From contig JASGFP010000082.1 of the NCBI GenBank assembly GCA_047605445.1, positions 1-19,312 on the forward strand: a stretch of 19,312 nucleotides of DNA, given 5' to 3'. The notes beneath the pieces are model-generated. The model did no database searches and had not been told where the DNA came from. It saw only the letters and a list, made by a program, of their open reading frames with translations. Below are positions 12,836 through 19,312 of the stretch, piece after piece. This DNA comes from JAJXWB01 sp047605445. Its GTDB lineage: Bacteria; Pseudomonadota; Alphaproteobacteria; Rhizobiales; Beijerinckiaceae. Both the position numbers and the translations under genes were made by a program. Positions within the stretch are counted from its first letter, which is position 1. The number at the start of each line of letters is the position of its first letter.

Positions 12836-13819
12836 TCACCTGTCCAGCATCCGCGCGCCAGCCTCGCCCAACCGCCCGAACAGCGCCTTCATCAGCGTCG
12901 TCTTCTCCGGCGCGTCGATCACGAACAGCCGCGCCTTGCCGCGCTGGCTCATCAGATATTCGTCCGATGTCGTGATCGCGTCGATCAGCCCGAGCTTCAG
13001 CGCATCCGTCGCATACCAGTAGTCGCCGTCGCCGACGGCTTCCACATTCAGCGCGGGCCGGTTCTCGCGCACGAAATCCTTGAAGGCGACATGCGTCTCC
13101 TCCAGCTTTTCGCGGAAATGTTCGCGACCTTCGTCGGTAATCGGCCCGAGAACGGAAATCGGCCGCTTGAATTCGCCGGCGGTCATTTCCTCGTAATCGA
13201 CGTCCAGCTTTTTCAGCAGCCGGTTGACGTTGGGAACCTGCGCGACGACGCCGATCGAGCCGACGACCGCGAACGGCGCGGCGACGATGCGGTTGGCCAC
13301 CACCGCCATCATGTAGCCGCCGCTGGCCGCGACCTGGTCGACGCAGGCCGTCAGCTCGACGCCCGCGCGCCGCACGCGCTGCATCTGCGCCGCCATGAGG
13401 CCATAGGCCGATACGAGGCCGCCCGGCGACTGGATGGTGACGACGATCTCGTCCTTGCCGGGCCGCGCCGCCATCAGCGCCGCTGTGATTTTTCGCGCGA
13501 AGGCGGCGTGACCGCTCGCCATCGGATCGCCCTTGAAGACGACGAGATAGACGCGTTTCATCGCATTGTCATGCGTCTTGGCGGCTTTCCGGCGCTCCTT
13601 CAGGAAAGCCTTCGCGTCCTTGGCCCCGTCGGTGGCGACCCGGATCTGCGCGTCCATCAGGTCGAAGCGCTCGTCCAGGCTCGTCACTTTCATATCGTCC
13701 TCGCGCCGCCGCCGCGAACGGGCGCCGACGATGACGGGAATGACCAGAACGAGCGCGATCATGGCCGCGATCCAGAACGATCTGAGCGCGAAACCTCCGA
13801 AATCGATCCAGAAATTCAT
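12836..13819 (-). CDS. sohB: SohB-type S49 inner-membrane serine peptidase
   Basis: The product is a 327-aa S49 (protease IV/SohB) peptidase. The N-terminus has one membrane anchor (about 14-32) followed by the basic stop-transfer RSRRRRE. The catalytic pair is Ser166 in VAASGGYMMA and Lys218 in TAGEFKRP. VVTIQSPGGLVSAYGL (126-141), GSIGVVAQVPN (187-197) and EGREHFREKLEETH are close to E. coli SohB in sequence and order. The family degrades membrane-associated or signal-peptide fragments in the periplasm. SohB is known as a multicopy suppressor of degP loss. The ATG at 13819 is needed to keep the anchor, although the upstream bases on this strand are C-rich and show no Shine-Dalgarno. The gene is convergent with dnaE. 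Confidence 0.93.
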   Translation of the reverse strand: MNFWIDFGGFALRSFWIAAMIALVLVIPVIVGARSRRRREDDMKVTSLDERFDLMDAQIRVATDGAKDAKAFLKERRKAAKTHDNAMKRVYLVVFKGDPMASGHAAFARKITAALMAARPGKDEIVVTIQSPGGLVSAYGLMAAQMQRVRRAGVELTACVDQVAASGGYMMAVVANRIVAAPFAVVGSIGVVAQVPNVNRLLKKLDVDYEEMTAGEFKRPISVLGPITDEGREHFREKLEETHVAFKDFVRENRPALNVEAVGDGDYWYATDALKLGLIDAITTSDEYLMSQRGKARLFVIDAPEKTTLMKALFGRLGEAGARMLDR

Positions 13820-13875
13820 GGGGGACTCGAGTGGGGGGAGTGAGACGGGTGCAGGGTAGATAGGGGTTCTCGTCG

Positions 13876-13953
13876 GTCATTGCGAGCGTAGCGAGCAATC
13901 CGGGGCGAAGCCGCGGCTCCGAATTGCTTCGTCGCTTCGGTCCGCGCAATGAC
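13876..13953. repeat. GTCATTGCGAG-type interspersed inverted repeat
   Basis: GTCATTGCG (13876-13884) and CGCAATGAC (13945-13953) are perfect outer arms. Inside them, AGCGTAGCGAGCAATCC is mirrored by AATTGCTTCGTCGCTTCGG with a few differences. The 78-base element sits between the divergent sohB and acyl-CoA dehydrogenase genes. I recognise this as a very common intergenic repeat type in Rhizobiales genomes. It is probably non-coding and spread by unknown means. Confidence 0.75.
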
Positions 13954-14029
13954 GGCGCATGCGTTTTGCGCGTGTTGCAGACGGCGGCAGGCGTCGTATC
14001 ATCCTCCCAAAAATCCCCCGGGAGGAAAA

Positions 14030-15787
14030 ATGAACAAGCCGCTCCGCGTCAATTCGGACGCCATCGCGCCGGATACGACGGGCCTCAATTTCTACACGCT
14101 GGACCGCTCGCTGCAGGACCTGCTCGATATCCATCTCGAGCCGAAGCTGCGCGCGCATGTCGAACCGCATCTCGTCGAACTGGGCGCGCTCGCCGGTGGA
14201 CGGCTCGACGAATGCGCGCGGCTCGCCGACCGGCATACGCCGATTCTGCACCAGCGCGACAAATTCGGCCGCGACGTGCAAACCATCGAATATCATCCCG
14301 CCTATCGCGAACTGGAAGCCGCCGCCTTCGGACGATTCGGCATTCATGCGCTGTCGCATCGCGCCGGAATCATGGGTTGGGAGGGCGTCTATCCAGCGGC
14401 CGCCAAACACGCGTTCACCTATCTCTTCAACCAGGCCGAATTCGGCATGGGCTGCCCGATCAACGTCACCGACGGATCGGCCATGCTGCTGTCGCGCTAC
14501 GGCAGCGACGAACTCAAGGCCAAATATCTCGACGGCCTCACCACGACCGACATGGGTCGCCTGACGCAGGGCGCGCAATTCATGACCGAGAAGGAGGGCG
14601 GCTCGGACGTCGGCTCGCTGACGACGGTCGCGCGGCAGGTCGATGGCCAATGGCGCCTCTACGGCGAGAAATGGTTCTGTTCCAACGCCGACGGCAAGGT
14701 GGCGACGCTGCTCGCACGGCCCGAAGGCGCGGGGCCGGGCACGCGCGGCGTCGCGCTTTTCCTCATGCCGCGTTTTCTCGACGACGGTTCTCAGAACGCC
14801 TATCGCATCGTGCGTCTCAAGGAAAAACTCGGCACGCGCTCGATGGCCTCGGGCGAGATCAAGTTCGACGGCGCGCTCTGCTATCCGCTCGGCCGGCTCG
14901 ATCGCGGCTTCGTGCAGATGGCCGAGATGGTCAACTGGTCGCGCCTGTCGAACGGCGTGAAATCGACGGCCTTGATGCGCCGCGCACTGACCGATTCCTT
15001 CCACGTCGCGCGCAACCGCTACGTCTTCGGCAAGCTGATCGTCGACATGCCGTTGGCGCGGCGGCAATTGCTGAAGCTCATGCTGCCTGTGGAGCAGGCG
15101 CTTTCGTTGAGTTTCGTAACCGCGACCGCGCTCGACCGCGCGGAGATCGGCGGCAGCCAGGAGGCCGCCGCGTTGGTGCGGATGCTCACGCCCGTCATGA
15201 AATTCCGCATCACGCGCGATGCGCGCAAGGTGGCGGGCGATGCGCTCGAGATGCGCGGCGGCATCGGCTATGTCGAGGAATTCGCCTGCGCGCGTGTGCT
15301 ACGCGACTCCTATCTCGGCTCGATCTGGGAAGGCACGAGCAACATCGTCGCGCTCGATTCCATCACGCGCGCGGTGGGCCGACATCATGCGGAAAGCGCG
15401 CTGGCCGCGGACCTGCACGCGCGCGTCGGCGAGACGAGCGTCGCGCCGCAGGCGCATCGCGATCGCCTGAAGACCGCCATCGATCGCGCCATCGCGCTGG
15501 CGCTGAAAGTCGCGGGCGACGGCGATAGCGAGGCTGAAGCGCGCCGTGCGACGAGCGTGCTCTACCACGTCGCCACCGCCGTTACGCTCGCATGGGAAGC
15601 GCAGCAGACGCACGAGCGGCGCGGCGATGCGCGGCGCCTGCTGTTCTCGCGTCTCGTGCTCGATCATCGCCTGAGCGCGCCCGATCCGTTCGACCTGCAG
15701 ACCGGCGCGCGCGAAGCGGCTTTTGCGGATGCGCTACTGTCGGATGCGCCGGTGTCGCAGGCGCGCGCCGCGGAGTTGCTGGCATGA
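14030..15787 (+). CDS. AidB-like acyl-CoA dehydrogenase family flavoprotein
   Basis: This 585-aa FAD-dependent enzyme resembles E. coli AidB more than beta-oxidation dehydrogenases. Matching blocks include MTEKEGGSDVGSLTT, PRFLDDGSQNAYRIVRLKEK followed by LGTRSMAS, and GSIWEGTSNIVALD, which carries the likely catalytic Glu (E434). The N-terminal phrase KFGRDVQTIEYHPAY also matches AidB. AidB is induced by alkylation damage and binds DNA, but its substrate is unknown. Many relatives are simply annotated as acyl-CoA dehydrogenases. The C-terminus is about 40 residues longer than in AidB. The ATG at 14030 has GGAGG (14021-14025). An earlier in-frame ATG at 13949 lies within the repeat element and is rejected. 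An MFS transporter follows 82 bases downstream. Confidence 0.88.
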   Translation: MNKPLRVNSDAIAPDTTGLNFYTLDRSLQDLLDIHLEPKLRAHVEPHLVELGALAGGRLDECARLADRHTPILHQRDKFGRDVQTIEYHPAYRELEAAAFGRFGIHALSHRAGIMGWEGVYPAAAKHAFTYLFNQAEFGMGCPINVTDGSAMLLSRYGSDELKAKYLDGLTTTDMGRLTQGAQFMTEKEGGSDVGSLTTVARQVDGQWRLYGEKWFCSNADGKVATLLARPEGAGPGTRGVALFLMPRFLDDGSQNAYRIVRLKEKLGTRSMASGEIKFDGALCYPLGRLDRGFVQMAEMVNWSRLSNGVKSTALMRRALTDSFHVARNRYVFGKLIVDMPLARRQLLKLMLPVEQALSLSFVTATALDRAEIGGSQEAAALVRMLTPVMKFRITRDARKVAGDALEMRGGIGYVEEFACARVLRDSYLGSIWEGTSNIVALDSITRAVGRHHAESALAADLHARVGETSVAPQAHRDRLKTAIDRAIALALKVAGDGDSEAEARRATSVLYHVATAVTLAWEAQQTHERRGDARRLLFSRLVLDHRLSAPDPFDLQTGAREAAFADALLSDAPVSQARAAELLA

Positions 15788-15795
15788 GGGGTGCT

Positions 15796-15852
15796 GGACC
15801 GCGAGCCTTCAGGCTCGCTTTCAAACGCTGCGAGCCTGAAGGCTCGCGGTCC
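15796..15852. repeat. Palindromic repeat, perfect copy
   Basis: A perfect 23-bp inverted repeat (15796-15818 against 15830-15852) flanks the 11-base loop TTTCAAACGCT. The core of each arm, GCGAGCCTTCAGGCTCGC, is itself palindromic (8-bp half-arms around TC). The element can therefore fold as one long hairpin or as two short ones, like a pair of REP units. It lies between the dehydrogenase stop and the MFS start. A degenerate relative is at 12787-12835. Confidence 0.9.
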
Positions 15853-15869
15853 GGTTTGGCTCTCGCAAC

Positions 15870-17174
15870 ATGATCGCCGCGCTCGCAAAGCGCCTGCCGT
15901 TTTTCTACGGCTGGCTCATCGTCGCCATCGCCTTCGTCACCATGGCGATCGGCGTCAATGCGCGCACCTCGTTCTCGCTGCTGTTTGCGCCCATCGTCAC
16001 GGAATTCGGCTGGGAACGCGCGACGGTCGCCGGCGCCTTCTCCTTCGGCTTCCTCACATCAGCGCTGCTCTCGCCGTTGCTCGGCAGGCTGATGGACACG
16101 AAGGGCCCGCGCTTTTGCATCGAGATCGGCATCTTTCTCGTCGGCGCCGGCCTGCTTCTCGCGCCGTTCGCCACCGCGCCGTGGCATCTCTATCTCACGC
16201 TCGGCATGCTGGTCGGCGGCGGCAGCGTCTGCCTCACCTTCACCGGCCAGTCGCTCTACCTGCCCAACTGGTTCGTGCGCCGGCGCGGACTTGCGATCAG
16301 CGTCGCTTTTTCGGGCGTCGGCGTCGGCTCCATCCTTCTGCTGCCGGCGTTTCAACGCTGGATCGAAAGCTACGGCTGGCGCACCGCCTGCGTCATCCTC
16401 GGCCTGGGCATGATGGCGATCCTCGCGCCGCTCAATCTGTTCGTCGCGCGCAAGCCAGCCGACCTCGGCCTCGAGCCGGATGGCGACGCCGCGCAAGCGC
16501 CGGGCGGCGCGCCGAAGCGCAGCAATGTGGTCGATCCCGCCTGGACCGCGATCGACTGGACGCTCGCGCGGGCGCTCAGGACGTTCCGGTTCTGGATGCT
16601 GGCGCTCGGCTATTTCGCCGGCTTGTTCACCTGGTACGCGGTCCAGGTGCATCAGACGAAATATCTCGTGGAGATCGGCTATACGCCGACGGTCGCCGCC
16701 TGGGCGCTCGGCGCGGTCAGCCTTGCCGGCATTCCCGGCCAGATCGGGCTCGGCTGGCTGTCGGACCGCATCGGCCGCGAATGGGTGTGGAGCATCGGCT
16801 CGTTCGGCTTCACGCTCACCTATCTCGCGCTCATCGCCATGAAGGCCGCGCCGACGCCGGGCTGGCTCTATGCGATGGTGATCGCGCAAGGGTTGCTCGG
16901 CTACGGCGTCACGGCGGTTTTCGGCACGGTCGCCTTCGAGATTTTCGAGGGCCGGCATTACGGGGCGATCTTCGGCTCGCTGTCGCTGGCCTCGCTCGCC
17001 GGCGGCGCGGCCGGCCCGTTTGTCGCAGGCGCGCTTTACGACCGCTTCGGCTCCTACGATCAGGCGTTCTGGGTGTGCATCGCGCTTACCTTCGTTTCCT
17101 CGACCGCCATCTGGCTGGCGCGGCCGGGCAAGGTGCGGGCGGTGGCGGGGCGCATTCCCGCGGCGAAAGGCTGA
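15870..17174 (+). CDS. MFS transporter, MCT/OFA-like
   Basis: This is a 434-aa major facilitator with about 12 hydrophobic spans. The N-terminal FFYGWLIVAIAF and the motif A copies GRLMDTKGPR (72-81) and GWLSDRIGRE in the second half are clear. The FYGW start, YLPNWFVRRRGLA and the central break with a hydrophilic linker (about 195-230) are typical of the monocarboxylate/oxalate-formate-antiporter type, so a carboxylate substrate is a reasonable guess but unproven. The ATG at 15870 lies 17 bases after the palindromic repeat and has no clear Shine-Dalgarno. The gene follows the AidB-like dehydrogenase on the same strand. The two may be co-transcribed, though the hairpin in the gap could reduce readthrough. 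Confidence 0.9.
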   Translation: MIAALAKRLPFFYGWLIVAIAFVTMAIGVNARTSFSLLFAPIVTEFGWERATVAGAFSFGFLTSALLSPLLGRLMDTKGPRFCIEIGIFLVGAGLLLAPFATAPWHLYLTLGMLVGGGSVCLTFTGQSLYLPNWFVRRRGLAISVAFSGVGVGSILLLPAFQRWIESYGWRTACVILGLGMMAILAPLNLFVARKPADLGLEPDGDAAQAPGGAPKRSNVVDPAWTAIDWTLARALRTFRFWMLALGYFAGLFTWYAVQVHQTKYLVEIGYTPTVAAWALGAVSLAGIPGQIGLGWLSDRIGREWVWSIGSFGFTLTYLALIAMKAAPTPGWLYAMVIAQGLLGYGVTAVFGTVAFEIFEGRHYGAIFGSLSLASLAGGAAGPFVAGALYDRFGSYDQAFWVCIALTFVSSTAIWLARPGKVRAVAGRIPAAKG

Positions 17175-17279
17175 GTTCGCCGCTCCGTGACGAAATTGTG
17201 GCGCCCGCGGCCCCGCTGTCGCCGCAACCTTTGATTATCGCCTCTGCCGGAAGCCGTTGAACGCGGCGCGGACTGGCGT

Positions 17280-18326
17280 ATGGCTCGCAAAACGACGTCG
17301 GCGGCCCCGACTCCGAAATATCGAGACAAATCTGGCGGCGCCTCGCGCGGCTTCAGCGTCGTGCGCCTCGCCGGGGTGTTCGCGATGTTCGCCGGATTCG
17401 TCGTTGTCGCCGCGCAGATGATCGAGCGCGACGCCGAGCCCGCTGGAGCAGCGCGCGCCTCGCGCAAGCTGGCTCTCGAAGCCGCGCCGCCGACCATAGT
17501 TCCCGGCAAGCGCCGCAGGTCTGAGGCGCAGACGGACGTGGCCAGAGGTCCGCTGGATGAGGATTCCTCCGTTGATATCGCCCAGCAGGTGCGCGACCGG
17601 ATGATCCCGGAAGATGAACTCGACCGCCAACTCGCACTTCTCGGCGACGGTCCCGACCAGATGAAATTCGGCCCGGTCAACGTGCGCCGCCGTCTTGTCG
17701 AGACGGTGATCCGCGCCGCTCAGCGCGCCGACTACGATCCGACGATGCTCATGGCCATCGCCGACAAGGAATCGAGCATGCGCGCCACGGCGCGGGCGAG
17801 CACGTCCTCGGCGGCGGGCCTGTTTCAGTTTATCGACAAGACGTGGTTGCAATGCGTGCGCCAATTCGGCGCCCAGCACGGCCTGGCGCGTGAAGCCGCC
17901 GAAATCGAGGGCCCCGACGACAAGCCGACGATAGCCGACGCGGACGAACTCGCGCGCGTGCTGGCCCTGCGCGAGCGGCCCTATCTCGCCGCTGTCATGG
18001 CCGCCGAGATGCTGAAACGCGATGGCGGCAAGGTGGCCGAGGAGTTGGGCCGTCCGTTGTCGGCGGGGGAAACCTATCTCATCCATTTTCTCGGCACGCG
18101 CGACGCGGGCCTGTTCATGTCGCGTCTTGCGGCGACGCCGAAAGATTCCGCCGCCGCCATGCTGCCAAAGCCCGCCAGGGCCAACAAGCCGATTTTCTTC
18201 GAGGACGGCAAGGCGAAGGCCGTCGCCGACGTGCACAAGAAGTTCGAGGACATGATGGGCATGCGGCTCGACCGCTACAATCGGGTCCGCGATATAGCCG
18301 GCGCCATGGCCTACAGCGGTGATTGA
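17280..18326 (+). CDS. Membrane-anchored lytic transglycosylase (SLT domain)
   Basis: The product is a 348-aa protein. It has a basic N-terminus, one membrane span (about 27-46), a low-complexity linker, and a transglycosylase SLT domain from about 135. The catalytic Glu is E164 in IADKESSMRA, followed by the family motif SAAGLFQFIDKTWLQ (177-191). Such enzymes cleave the glycan strand of peptidoglycan to 1,6-anhydro-muropeptides. The span lacks a clear signal-peptidase site, so the enzyme is probably tethered with its domain in the periplasm. A DUF-like C-terminal stretch (about 290-348) has no recognised function. No strong Shine-Dalgarno is visible at the ATG at 17280. The gene is 105 bases after the MFS stop. 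Confidence 0.88.
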   Translation: MARKTTSAAPTPKYRDKSGGASRGFSVVRLAGVFAMFAGFVVVAAQMIERDAEPAGAARASRKLALEAAPPTIVPGKRRRSEAQTDVARGPLDEDSSVDIAQQVRDRMIPEDELDRQLALLGDGPDQMKFGPVNVRRRLVETVIRAAQRADYDPTMLMAIADKESSMRATARASTSSAAGLFQFIDKTWLQCVRQFGAQHGLAREAAEIEGPDDKPTIADADELARVLALRERPYLAAVMAAEMLKRDGGKVAEELGRPLSAGETYLIHFLGTRDAGLFMSRLAATPKDSAAAMLPKPARANKPIFFEDGKAKAVADVHKKFEDMMGMRLDRYNRVRDIAGAMAYSGD

Positions 18327-18406
18327 TCGCAGCGCGAGGTCTCCTTTGCAGGAACCCGCCGCTCGCAACCGCGTTCTGCTGACGAACGAAGTCGCGGGAG
18401 GCGAAC

Positions 18407-18688
18407 ATGCATCTGTCGAACGAAGGCCTGCTGATCACCCTGTTTGTCGGTGTCGTGGCCGGGTGGCTTGCGGGGCTGGTGGTTCGCGGCGCTGGCTTCG
18501 GCCTCATCGGCGATCTCATCATCGGCATTCTCGGCGCCTTCATCGGCGCATGGATGCTGCCGCGGCTTGGCGTGCATCTGGGCGTCGGTCTCGTCGCCGC
18601 CATCGCCAACGCCACAATCGGCGCCGTGGTTCTTCTGCTGGTCATCAGGCTGTTGCGCGGCGGTCCGTCGCTCGGCTGGCGCAGATAA
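18407..18688 (+). CDS. GlsB/YeaQ/YmgE family small membrane protein
   Basis: This 93-aa hydrophobic protein has three membrane segments. The Gly-rich pattern IGDLIIGILGAFIGAWML and a matching second repeat around VGLVAAIANATIGAVVLLLV are typical of PF04226. The old family label, transglycosylase-associated protein, was never proven, but here it does lie 80 bases after a real lytic transglycosylase gene. Relatives respond to general stress in some bacteria. The ATG at 18407 has GGGAGG (18396-18401) five bases upstream, a strong site. The gene probably ends the transcript before the rpsB promoter. Confidence 0.9.
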   Translation: MHLSNEGLLITLFVGVVAGWLAGLVVRGAGFGLIGDLIIGILGAFIGAWMLPRLGVHLGVGLVAAIANATIGAVVLLLVIRLLRGGPSLGWRR

Positions 18689-18708
18689 CGGCATTCCTGG
18701 AGCGCGGG

Positions 18709-18737
18709 TTGCATCGCCATCCATCCTCCGGTATAGG
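18709..18737 (+). promoter_or_regulatory. Promoter for rpsB
   Basis: TTGCAT (18709-18714), a 17-base spacer and TATAGG (18732-18737) make a good sigma70-type promoter. It lies 21 bases after the previous gene's stop and implies a transcript start near 18744 with a leader of about 106 bases. Confidence 0.65.
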
Positions 18738-18752
18738 GCGCGCCATCCCACA

Positions 18753-18823
18753 GGCGGACTTTTGCGGTTCCTGATTGAAGGAATCGCGTCCGGTGGCCGG
18801 ATTTCCGGCCTCTCAGGTCCGCC
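18753..18823 (+). promoter_or_regulatory. Structured rpsB leader (three-way junction)
   Basis: An outer stem GGCGGAC (18753-18759) with GTCCGCC (18817-18823) encloses two hairpins. The first is GCGGTTCCT (18764-18772) with AGGAATCGC (18779-18787), nine pairs including one G-T wobble, loop GATTGA. The second is GGCCGG (18795-18800) with CCGGCC (18805-18810), loop ATTT. The Shine-Dalgarno GGAG (18835-18838) lies just downstream. S2 is known to control rpsB-tsf through the leader in E. coli. A similar autogenous role here is inferred. Confidence 0.55.
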
Positions 18824-18849
18824 GAGGCACAACCGGAGAATGATGAATC

Positions 18850-19312
18850 ATGGCGCTTCCTGACGTTTCCATGCGTGGCCTTCTCGAGGCCGGCGCGCAT
18901 TTCGGCCACCAGTCGCACCGCTGGAACCCGAAAATGGCCGAATACATTTTCGGCGTCCGCAACAACATCCACATCATCGATCTCGCCCAGACGGTGCCGC
19001 TGTTTCATCAGGCGCTGAAGACCGTGTCCGACACGGTCGCCAAGGGCGGCCGCGTGCTGTTCGTCGGCACCAAGCGCCAGGCGCAGGAGCAGATCGCCGA
19101 CGCCGCCAAGCGTTCGGCCCAGTACTACATCAACTCCCGCTGGCTCGGCGGCATGCTGACCAACTGGAAGACCATTTCCGGCTCCATCAACCGCCTCCGC
19201 AAGGTCGATGAGCAGCTGACCTCGGGCGCTTCGGGCCTGACCAAGAAGGAGCGTCTCATGCTGTCGCGCGAGCGCGACAAGCTGGAGAAGGCGCTCGGCG
19301 GCATCAAGGACA
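18850..19312 (+). CDS. rpsB: 30S ribosomal protein S2 (5' part, cut by window end)
   Basis: The first 154 codons encode ribosomal protein S2 of the small subunit, which is needed for S1 binding. The start MALPDVSMRGLLEAGAHFGH and the blocks HRWNPKMAEYIFGVRNNIHI, GRVLFVGTKRQAQ and YYINSRWLGGMLTNW are diagnostic. The reading frame is intact to the window edge. The S2 C-terminus and the usual downstream tsf are outside. The ATG at 18850 is fixed by the conserved N-terminus. GGAG lies 11 bases upstream, a rather long spacing. A good promoter and a folded leader precede the gene. Confidence 0.98.
   Translation, partial: MALPDVSMRGLLEAGAHFGHQSHRWNPKMAEYIFGVRNNIHIIDLAQTVPLFHQALKTVSDTVAKGGRVLFVGTKRQAQEQIADAAKRSAQYYINSRWLGGMLTNWKTISGSINRLRKVDEQLTSGASGLTKKERLMLSRERDKLEKALGGIKD

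Noticed and set aside
18840..18863. An upstream mini-ORF (MMNHGAS) overlapping the rpsB start.
   Set aside because: Its ATG is one base after the GGAG element, too close for initiation, and it is only seven codons long.
1..19312. CRISPR arrays, prophage, insertion sequences, toxin-antitoxin or defence genes.
   Set aside because: I found no direct-repeat arrays, transposase or integrase motifs, or defence-type domains in any frame that is plausibly coding.

Overview
The window is high-GC DNA from an alphaproteobacterium, most likely a member of the Hyphomicrobiales (Rhizobiales) near the Beijerinckiaceae/Methylocystaceae. That placement rests on several lineage-typical traits. There is a short prolyl-tRNA synthetase (440 aa), a single LolC/E-type permease next to LolD, a FYDLN-type acidic protein, a Tgt with the MPTRAGRHG motif and a degenerate zinc site, a GAAC-N7-GAAC LexA-type box, and GTCATTGCGAG-type interspersed repeats. 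Most of the window is chromosomal housekeeping sequence. I see no prophage, insertion sequence, CRISPR array, tRNA or rRNA.

Layout, left to right. Positions 28-3661 (+): a TauE/SafE-type permease, tgt, a ClC-type chloride/proton antiporter and a small conserved protein of unknown function. Positions 3702-4560 (+): a cold-shock protein with a long leader and a strong terminator, then a FYDLN-type zinc-ribbon/acidic-tail protein. Positions 4561-5020: a 460-base gap with a terminator-like hairpin that faces the minus strand. Positions 5021-8362 (+): proS, lolC/E and lolD, tightly packed. Positions 8370-8756 (-): a PilZ-domain protein. Positions 8893-9312: a busy regulatory region. Positions 9313-12777 (+): dnaE. 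Positions 12836-13819 (-): sohB, convergent with dnaE. Positions 14030-17174 (+): an AidB-like acyl-CoA dehydrogenase and an MFS transporter. Positions 17280-18688 (+): a membrane-anchored lytic transglycosylase and a GlsB/YeaQ-family membrane protein. From 18850 (+): the start of rpsB, cut by the window end.

The most interesting part is the lolD-dnaE gap. A strong plus-strand terminator (8962-9010), which may end a small RNA, is followed by a promoter-like pair TTGAAC-N17-GATAGT whose spacer holds a textbook alphaproteobacterial LexA box, GAAC-N7-GAAC (9079-9093). About 30 bases downstream, behind a perfect AGGAGG ribosome-binding site, is a 32-codon ORF (9130-9228) for a single-span membrane peptide. 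This matches the architecture of SOS-induced membrane peptides such as Caulobacter SidA, which blocks cell division. The same promoter is the only one I can find ahead of dnaE. The dnaE gene starts at TTG behind a Shine-Dalgarno that can fold into a hairpin.

Other non-coding signals worth attention are a three-stem RNA leader ahead of rpsB with a good sigma70-type promoter, and two copies of a double-palindromic repeat built on GCGAGCCTTCAGGCTCGC, after dnaE and between the dehydrogenase and MFS genes. Gene identities are recalled from family knowledge. No database search was possible.
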